64,000 bases of DNA. It comes from Nitrososphaerales archaeon (lineage in GTDB: Archaea > Thermoproteota > Nitrososphaeria > Nitrososphaerales > Gagatemarchaeaceae). Shown one piece after another: positions 58,965 to 64,000 of the stretch. A model generated the notes under the pieces. It was given only the letters and a program-made list of their open reading frames with translations, ran no database searches and was not told the origin of the DNA. The translations under genes were made by a program, and so were the position numbers. The stretch's first letter is position 1. The number at the start of each line of letters is the position of its first letter. The DNA is taken from assembly GCA_032906765.1 (NCBI GenBank), contig JAJTZB010000001.1, positions 186,001-250,000 on the forward strand. The letters are read 5' to 3'.

Positions 58965-60966
58965 GCTGGTTCTTCACCCAAGCGATTGTACGCCGCAACC
59001 CCTCCTCCAGCGTCAGCTCGTACCTGTAGCCGAGGAGCCTCCTTATCTTGGCGGTCGAGGGATAGCTCACCTGCGGTTCTCGCTCGAGTTCGCTCCTCGG
59101 GGGGGCCAAGTCTACTCTTGACTTCGACCCTGTCAGCCGCTTCACAGTTTGTGCAAGCTGCCTTATCGTTACTGCTTTCTCTCCTCCGAAGTTGAATGCT
59201 TCCCCGACAGCCCTCTCGTTAGTCAGCAGAGCGAGGGTCAATCTGGCATAGTTGACCGCATGTGAGGGCGCCGTTGTGTCCCTTCCCCTGTTGAAGAGGG
59301 TCAGCGGCTGGTCGGCGAGGCAGGCTCTGATGAACCTGATGGTCGCCCTGCTGGGCTGGTCGTACTCCCCGAAGAGAAGCCAGCTGCGTGTAATCGACAC
59401 TGGTAGCTGCTTGCTCCTGAAGTAGCTCGTCGCCATGTTCTCGCAGACGACCTTCGAGTAGTCGTAGGGAACTCTTGGGTCGAACGGGGCCCCCTCTGCG
59501 ACCGGGTTCTTCTTGGGCGCTCCGAAGACGTTGGCGGAGGAGTTTCCTGACAAGGTTATTCTTCCGTTTCTCTCGACGAGGAAATTATGGTTCTCGACCT
59601 CAGCGCACCAGACCTCTCCAGAGTAGTAATCAGAGTGGGCGTTGCCGTATTCTGTTCCGAACATGGGCGATCCAGATTTGGCAGAGATTCCAATTCTGTA
59701 GCTCGTCGATTCAATCTTGCGGCCGGCGATGTATGATACGTTATGATCTAGGGAGACTGTGGTGAAGTACCCAAGCTTCGCACAGAGTTCGAGTGTATCT
59801 TCCATGAGACCGGTCGATACAGTAGTTAATTCCTTTCCTCTGGACCCATCCGAATCGAGTAGGCCCTGTAGAAGAGACCTCAACAACACGACCGGAGCAT
59901 CAAGCATCCATCTTGGAATCCTCTTGAAGTGTGCGTTCTTCGAATCTGATCCTGCATCATAGCAATCGTCAAAAATCCTGTAAAGGGGGTCAGAAGTGAA
60001 GTATAGACTCTTGTCGTACCCCGACCATTTGATGGAGTCGCGTGTCAGCACTTCCTCAAGCCGCTGCCTGCACTTGTCTGCCTTCGGGACGTACAAGAAC
60101 ACGCGTGGGTAGAAGTACTTTCTTTTCACCGGCGTGGTTGGCCGCCTCTCAAAACGCCCTGAACCGTCGCGTCTCTGCATTAGCAGGCTCTTGGACAGTC
60201 CACTGGTAACGGTCTGGAACTGTCTTCCGTTTAGGCTTCCATCTCCAATGAACACCCCCGTCAAGTAAAACAGGTCGACAGGGTTGGGAAGGGATTCCGG
60301 AGGAACCGGTGGCGTGATTTGGGTCCCGACCCAACGGCCAGTCACCAGTCTGCAGACTGAACGAGCAGCGACTACATCCGCTCTTTCAAAGGTTGTACGC
60401 CAACCACGCTGCCCCTTAGAACTTGTGGGTGTCTGCACGAGCATGTTGTGGTTGGGTGTCACCATCAAATCTAGCCTTCTTCCCTTGAAGTGAACCATCT
60501 GGCCCTCATACGGATAGATGAACACGCGCTGCACCGGCTTGGGTTCCAAGATTCCCGTCCGCATGTTATGCGTGAAGACGTAGTCACCAGCATTCAGGTC
60601 GGTGTAATGCTTCAGCCCATCAGTCGTGAATGCCCTTGTTCGGGCGTCATGGCATGCGTAGACGAAGCGAGAGACATTCTTCTTGAGTGCGAGTTCGAGC
60701 ATGTTCAGAGTTCCGAAGCAGTTCACCTCGAAGCAGAGCTTCGGGTTCTCGATCGTCTTCTTGATCTCCGTGAGGGCTGCCAGGTGGACGACTGCGTCGA
60801 AGTCGAGGGAGGCGAGCTTCGTGAACACGAAATCCTTGTCGAGAAGGTTCCCGCTGACGGGCCACCCTGCGAGGTCGGTCGGAATCACCTCCACGTGGTT
60901 CTTCGCCAGGAAGTCGACGAGGTTCCTCCCGACCATTCCGGAGGCGCCAGTAACGAGTACCTTCAA
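58954..60966 (-). CDS. Sugar-nucleotide epimerase (extended SDR) interrupted by an intein
   Basis: A 670-residue precursor. The host protein (299 residues after splicing) is an extended SDR: MKVLVTGASGMVGRN at the N-terminus, Tyr501-x3-Lys505 in PYDYSK, and a GalE/RmlB-like C-terminus ending in EEGLRRTIAWVK. The intein is residues 105-475. After removal the join reads FVYA-SSANVFG, the conserved Ser region of SDRs. TTG 60966 gives the canonical start and sits about 31 bases from the box A at 60992; TTG 60981 is an alternative. Likely substrate: UDP- or dTDP-sugar. Confidence 0.93.
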   Translation of the reverse strand: MKVLVTGASGMVGRNLVDFLAKNHVEVIPTDLAGWPVSGNLLDKDFVFTKLASLDFDAVVHLAALTEIKKTIENPKLCFEVNCFGTLNMLELALKKNVSRFVYACHDARTRAFTTDGLKHYTDLNAGDYVFTHNMRTGILEPKPVQRVFIYPYEGQMVHFKGRRLDLMVTPNHNMLVQTPTSSKGQRGWRTTFERADVVAARSVCRLVTGRWVGTQITPPVPPESLPNPVDLFYLTGVFIGDGSLNGRQFQTVTSGLSKSLLMQRRDGSGRFERRPTTPVKRKYFYPRVFLYVPKADKCRQRLEEVLTRDSIKWSGYDKSLYFTSDPLYRIFDDCYDAGSDSKNAHFKRIPRWMLDAPVVLLRSLLQGLLDSDGSRGKELTTVSTGLMEDTLELCAKLGYFTTVSLDHNVSYIAGRKIESTSYRIGISAKSGSPMFGTEYGNAHSDYYSGEVWCAEVENHNFLVERNGRITLSGNSSANVFGAPKKNPVAEGAPFDPRVPYDYSKVVCENMATSYFRSKQLPVSITRSWLLFGEYDQPSRATIRFIRACLADQPLTLFNRGRDTTAPSHAVNYARLTLALLTNERAVGEAFNFGGEKAVTIRQLAQTVKRLTGSKSRVDLAPPRSELEREPQVSYPSTAKIRRLLGYRYELTLEEGLRRTIAWVKNQPTQ
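59542..60654 (-). other. Intein with LAGLIDADG homing endonuclease
   Basis: 371 residues in frame. N-terminus Cys105 in CHDARTRAFTTDGLKHY, then GDYVF; block B LMVTPNHNMLV (TxxH). Two LAGLIDADG-like dodecapeptides: YLTGVFIGDGSLN (234-246) and SLLQGLLDSDGSR (364-376), with acidic Asp242 and Asp373. C-terminal blocks EVWCAEVENHNFLVERNG and ITLSGN-S: Asn475 with +1 Ser476; the penultimate residue is Gly in place of the more common His. All splicing residues needed by the class are present, so it is probably active. Confidence 0.92.
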
Positions 60967-60991
60967 CTTCCTGCTCGCCAACCCTCCGAGT

Positions 60992-61001
60992 CTATTTAAG
61001 C
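60992..61001 (-). promoter_or_regulatory. Box A for the intein-bearing epimerase
   Basis: Minus-strand CTTAAATAGA, about 31 bases before TTG 60966. It overlaps the end of the upstream gene. Confidence 0.55.
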
Positions 61002-61381
61002 TGCGAAACCTTGGCAGCGAACTGGCCGACCAGTTCGGGGTCGACCACCCCGTAGCCCATGCTCTCGGTGCCGTCGCGAAGTGTCATCGGCATCCTAGCC
61101 ACGTAGTAAGGGACCTCGAACTCAGCGACCTTCGCCTCGTCCTCCGTGTCAAAGAGTTTCTCGCAAGCTCCGTCCCCGTATCGAAAGAGGGACACCTTCA
61201 CCACCTTTCGCTCGCCGAATCCTGCTCCCCGGCCACCTGCAGCATGGGAACCCTCTGTCAGCTTCAACAGGAGGAGGGTGTTCTCAGCGGCAAGCGACGT
61301 CAGGTCCACGTCGCGCTGAGCTATGACGACTACCCTTGCCCCGCCTGAAAGGAGCTGCGTGAGCTCGTCGATGGCGCTCAA
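60992..61381 (-). CDS. Hypothetical protein
   Basis: A 129-residue alpha/beta protein (IDELTQLLSGGARVVVIAQRD; EVPYYVARMPMTLRDGTESMGYGVVD). I do not recognise the family. TTG start overlaps the stop of the 52-residue ORF upstream (TTGA), so the two are translated together. Confidence 0.6.
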   Translation of the reverse strand: MSAIDELTQLLSGGARVVVIAQRDVDLTSLAAENTLLLLKLTEGSHAAGGRGAGFGERKVVKVSLFRYGDGACEKLFDTEDEAKVAEFEVPYYVARMPMTLRDGTESMGYGVVDPELVGQFAAKVSQLK

Positions 61382-61536
61382 TTTGCAACGAGCCGCGTTA
61401 CTGCTTCAGATGCTCCTCTCCTCACTTGGAAGACAATACCAGGAAGTCGGTTGAACTCCGCCACCTTGGCGTTCTGGTTGACCAAGCAGGGCGCAACGAA
61501 TGCGACCTTCTTCTTGGGTTGAGTGCGATTCGTCAA
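61378..61536 (-). CDS. 52-residue ORF resembling the start of a CLxNQN-type protein
   Basis: TTG at 61536, 30 bases after a strong box A (61561-61570). Product begins KKKVAFVAPCLVNQNAKVAEFNRLPGI, which resembles the N-terminus of an archaeal family with CLLNQNAKV and a following PG motif (about 150 residues in full); the rest (RRGASEAVTRLVAN) does not follow the family. So it is either a truncated remnant or a short independent peptide. It is coupled to the next gene. Family assignment is from memory. Confidence 0.5.
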   Translation of the reverse strand: MTNRTQPKKKVAFVAPCLVNQNAKVAEFNRLPGIVFQVRRGASEAVTRLVAN

Positions 61537-61560
61537 GGGATCGCGTTTTGCGCTCCGAAG

Positions 61561-61570
61561 TTATTTAAGC
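61561..61570 (-). promoter_or_regulatory. Box A for the 52-residue ORF
   Basis: Minus-strand GCTTAAATAA, about 30 bases before TTG 61536. Confidence 0.6.
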
Positions 61571-61593
61571 CTTGGAGCATTTTCGGTTAATCG

Positions 61594-61601
61594 TTTATAT
61601 C
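61594..61601 (+). promoter_or_regulatory. Box A for carbamate kinase
   Basis: TTTATATC, about 28 bases before TTG 61625. Confidence 0.65.
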
Positions 61602-61624
61602 GGCGCCGAGGGCCAGCCAGTTCC

Positions 61625-62569
61625 TTGAAGGTTGTGCTTGCGCTAGGGGGCAACGCCCTCGGGAGGCCCGAACAGGAGGGGACGTACGAGGAACAGGCTG
61701 CGAACGTGAAACTGGCCTGCGCTCAAGTCGTGAAGCTGCTCAAGAAGGGGCACAACCTCGTATTGACCCATGGCAACGGCCCTCAGGTAGGTGCCCTGGC
61801 CATACAGAGTGCTGCGACAAGGGAGGTGCCGGAGCAACCACTGCACGTGCTGGGAGCTATGACCCAGGGCGAGATTGGCTACCTCATCCAGCGAGAACTT
61901 GGCAACCAACTCAGGGCGGCGTCTCTGAAGCGTCCAGTCGTCGCACTGGTCACGCAAGTGGTCGTCAACAGGGACGACCCAGCCTTCCAGAACCCGTCGA
62001 AGCCGATTGGTCCGTTTTACGACGAGACCACCGCGAAGAGACTCGCAACAGAGAGGGGCTTCGTCGTCAAGAAGGTCCTCCCGAAGGGCGAGAGGCAGTT
62101 CAGGAGGGCAGTGCCTTCCCCGGACCCCGTCAGGATCGTCGAGGCGGAGCTGATCGCCGGTCTGGTCGAGACTGGAGCTGTCGTCATCTCTTCGGGAGGA
62201 GGAGGCATCCCTGTTGTGTCGGACGGGAGCGGGCAGCTTGTCGGTGTGGACGCAGTGATTGACAAGGACCTCGGTGCGGAAAGGCTCGCGGAGGCGGTGA
62301 GCGCGGACGCGCTGCTCGTACTGACGAACATAGAGAAGGTGAAGCTGAACTTCGGGAAGAGCGACGAGAAGGATCTCGACAAGCTCAGCGTGCGGGAGGC
62401 AGAGAGGTATCTCGCCGAAGGCCAGTTTGGGTCGGGCAGCATGGGACCGAAGGTGCTGGCCTGCATCCGGTTCTTGAAATGGGGCGGGAAGGTGGGAGTG
62501 ATCTCATCGCTTGAGAAGGCGACCGAGGCCCTCGATGGCACGGCCGGCACGCGCTTTGTGCCTGACTAG
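61625..62569 (+). CDS. arcC: Carbamate kinase
   Basis: A 314-residue amino-acid-kinase-fold enzyme: MKVVLALGGNALGRP (ATP/carbamate loop), LTHGNGPQVG, VVISSGGGGIPVV, GVDAVIDKDLGAERLAEAV, and FGSGSMGPKVLAC. It converts carbamoyl phosphate + ADP to ATP + NH3 + CO2. It lies 27 kb from the AllFGH-like genes but supplies the missing energy-recovery step. TTG 61625 matches the box A and the family start; the longer frame is spurious. Its end overlaps the convergent NUDIX gene by 66 bases. Confidence 0.94.
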   Translation: MKVVLALGGNALGRPEQEGTYEEQAANVKLACAQVVKLLKKGHNLVLTHGNGPQVGALAIQSAATREVPEQPLHVLGAMTQGEIGYLIQRELGNQLRAASLKRPVVALVTQVVVNRDDPAFQNPSKPIGPFYDETTAKRLATERGFVVKKVLPKGERQFRRAVPSPDPVRIVEAELIAGLVETGAVVISSGGGGIPVVSDGSGQLVGVDAVIDKDLGAERLAEAVSADALLVLTNIEKVKLNFGKSDEKDLDKLSVREAERYLAEGQFGSGSMGPKVLACIRFLKWGGKVGVISSLEKATEALDGTAGTRFVPD

Positions 62570-63067
62570 ATTGAGGCATTCTGACAGCAGGATCTTAGCG
62601 TCTGGGGTGAGAGCCCTCCCTTTCATCAGTCTTCTCAGAGTCAATCCTGACACAAGCTTGACACCCTCCAGCTCCTTCGGATCTATCTTCACAGGAAGGT
62701 CTGTCCAGCAGGCGAAGACTGTGACAATCTCCCACTCTGAGAGCCCGCTGCCCCTGACCTTGGGCAGGAATACCTTCGTGATGCGCGTTAGGCCGACATC
62801 GAGGCCTAGCTCTTCGAAGAGCTCCCGCCTTGCGGCCTCCCTGTAGCTCTCCCCGGCCTTCACGTGGCCGGTGCACGACAGTGTCAACCTTCCCGGGTGC
62901 CATCTGTCATGCCTGCTGCGTTTTTGCAGAAGCAGCTTGGCACCGCTCCTGAACACGAGCACTGCGACAGCCCTGTGCGGGAGGCCTTTCCTGAGGCATT
63001 CCTCCAGCCTGGCCGTTCCTATCGGGCGGTCGCCGGAATCGACCATGTCGACAATCTCTCCTTTCAC
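62504..63067 (-). CDS. NUDIX hydrolase (IPP isomerase-like)
   Basis: A 187-residue NUDIX protein with the box G-x5-E-x7-RELxEE in GHVKAGESYREAARRELFEELGL. DSGDRPIGTARLEECLRKGLPHRAVAVLVF resembles the start of type 1 isopentenyl-diphosphate isomerases and of several other NUDIX enzymes. Given the AcnX genes at 54-56 kb an isoprenoid role is tempting but not proven. Overlaps the carbamate kinase gene. Confidence 0.85.
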   Translation of the reverse strand: MKGEIVDMVDSGDRPIGTARLEECLRKGLPHRAVAVLVFRSGAKLLLQKRSRHDRWHPGRLTLSCTGHVKAGESYREAARRELFEELGLDVGLTRITKVFLPKVRGSGLSEWEIVTVFACWTDLPVKIDPKELEGVKLVSGLTLRRLMKGRALTPDAKILLSECLNLVRHKARAGRAIEGLGRLLKR

Positions 63068-63147
63068 GTTTCTGACCTCCGAGGAAGGCTCGATTCCGCG
63101 CTGTCAATTAAACGCTCGACGGTCAACGTATCTTCAACGATGGCGAA

Positions 63148-63156
63148 AGTTATATC
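63148..63156 (+). promoter_or_regulatory. Box A for the moeA gene
   Basis: AGTTATATC, about 33 bases before TTG 63185. Confidence 0.5.
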
Positions 63157-63184
63157 TGGACTGCTGGGTTCGGCGGAGCCTCCT

Positions 63185-64000
63185 TTGGTCACACCAGTGT
63201 CCGAGTATGCTCGCGTGGGGCAGGTCGTCGAAGGGGTCTTGGCGCTGACGGGCCGGGAGCTCAGGGTTGAGACGGTTCCTCCCCAGAGGGCCTATGGTCG
63301 TGTCAGCGCAGAGGATGTCAGAGCAACGACCGACTCCCCGCCTTTCAGCACGTCTCACATGGACGGGTTCGCGATCAGGAGCGCCGACACCAACAGGGCG
63401 TCCGAGAGGAATCCGGCAAGGCTCGAGGTTGTGGGCCAGGTCGGAGTCGGAAGAAGGCCTGACATCGGAGTGAGGGAGGGTCAAGCATTCAGAGTATCGA
63501 CGGGCTCGTTCATGCCCAAGGGCGCGGATGCGGTTGTTCCACTCGAGGAGACGACTGCGAGGGGAACCCGCGTGTCCATCGGCCACGCAGTAGCCGCTGG
63601 TAGCTTCGTATTCTCAGCTGGAGAGGATATCAAGAGGGGGAGCGTTGTCTTGAGGAAGGGAGCCCGGATAAGGGCGCAAGATGTCGGGCTGGCGATGGCC
63701 ATGGGGACGAGTGCCGTAAGGGTCTACGCTCGCCCGACAATCGCTTTCCTTGCCACGGGCAGCGAACTCACGAACGTAGCAGCTCCCGCCCCCGGAAAGA
63801 CGCGCAACACTCACGTCCCCATCTTCCTCTTGATGGCGAGGGAGCTGGGCTGTGACGCGATTGACTTGGGTATCGCGAAGGACAAGCGGGGAGACATCTT
63901 GGCGAAACTCAGGCGGGGCCTGAGAAGGGCCGACATGGTGCTCACCACGGGGGGCACATCGGTCGGGGCGTTGGACTTGGCAGAGGACGTTGTGAAGCGC
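63185..64000 (+). CDS. moeA: Molybdopterin molybdenumtransferase MoeA (partial, cut by window edge)
   Basis: 272 codons are present before the right edge. Landmarks: SPPFSTSHMDGFAIRSAD, VSTGSFMPKGADAVVPLEE, GEDIKRGS, FLATGSEL and VLTTGGTSVG. It inserts molybdenum into molybdopterin, as needed by the Mo hydroxylases in this window. TTG 63185 fits the box A; ATG 63140 lies upstream of the box, and GTG 63197 is another option. Confidence 0.92.
   Translation, partial: MVTPVSEYARVGQVVEGVLALTGRELRVETVPPQRAYGRVSAEDVRATTDSPPFSTSHMDGFAIRSADTNRASERNPARLEVVGQVGVGRRPDIGVREGQAFRVSTGSFMPKGADAVVPLEETTARGTRVSIGHAVAAGSFVFSAGEDIKRGSVVLRKGARIRAQDVGLAMAMGTSAVRVYARPTIAFLATGSELTNVAAPAPGKTRNTHVPIFLLMARELGCDAIDLGIAKDKRGDILAKLRRGLRRADMVLTTGGTSVGALDLAEDVVKR

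Noticed and set aside
60490-60999. Plus-strand 169-residue frame opposite the epimerase
   Set aside because: A shadow of the minus-strand coding sequence; no start context or motif.

Overview
The window looks like a chromosomal segment of a GC-rich archaeon. The evidence is an archaeal uS10, a two-subunit aconitase X pair (phosphomevalonate dehydratase of the archaeal mevalonate route), a cyclic-2,3-diphosphoglycerate-synthetase-like GTPase, a Hef/MPH1-type helicase, and many leaderless genes: an AT-rich box A lies about 25-31 bases before an ATG, GTG or, strikingly often, TTG start. A heterotrophic, soil or thermal Thermoproteota/Nitrososphaeria-like lineage is my inference; no marker here proves it. 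I see no rRNA, tRNA, CRISPR array or complete insertion sequence.

Layout. 0-2 kb: molybdenum-hydroxylase accessory genes (FAD subunit, 2Fe-2S subunit, CoxG) without a large subunit. 2-8 kb: pyruvate phosphate dikinase, helicase, pyruvate kinase. 8-19 kb: membrane protein, small winged-helix protein, alpha/alpha-barrel glycosidase, acyl-CoA dehydrogenase, HNH/MazG/endonuclease III block, SDR, cPGS-like GTPase, UbiA prenyltransferase, enoyl-CoA hydratase. 19-26 kb: a complete propionyl-CoA carboxylase and methylmalonyl-CoA mutase module taking propionyl-CoA to succinyl-CoA. 26-38.8 kb: a molybdenum hydroxylase (L-M-S), FdrA/AllF plus a 58-residue ORF, AllG (DUF1116), AllH (DUF2877), and a BMP-type nucleoside/ureide ABC transporter. 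With the carbamate kinase at 61.6 kb and MoeA at the right edge this suggests import of an N-rich heterocycle or ureide, release of carbamoyl phosphate from a carbamoylated product such as oxamate, and ATP recovery.

41-48 kb is a sulfur module: CBS and universal-stress proteins, DsrE2-like protein, TusA, an SQR-like flavoprotein, small membrane proteins with conserved His, a TusA-cupin fusion, and a 5'-truncated copy of one membrane gene. 48-58 kb: a DNA-binding regulator with a small membrane partner, fused CoA-transferase, a two-domain blue copper protein, enolase-superfamily enzyme, HAD phosphatase, AcnX pair, Fe-type alcohol dehydrogenase and aldehyde dehydrogenase. 58-64 kb: uS10, a sugar-nucleotide epimerase split by an intein with a LAGLIDADG endonuclease, a truncated small ORF, carbamate kinase, a NUDIX protein and the start of MoeA.

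The strongest finds are the epimerase intein next to the catalytic serine, the archaeal AllFGH-like system with its small extra ORF, the TusA-cupin fusion, and two genes whose conserved N-termini lie upstream of any normal start codon.
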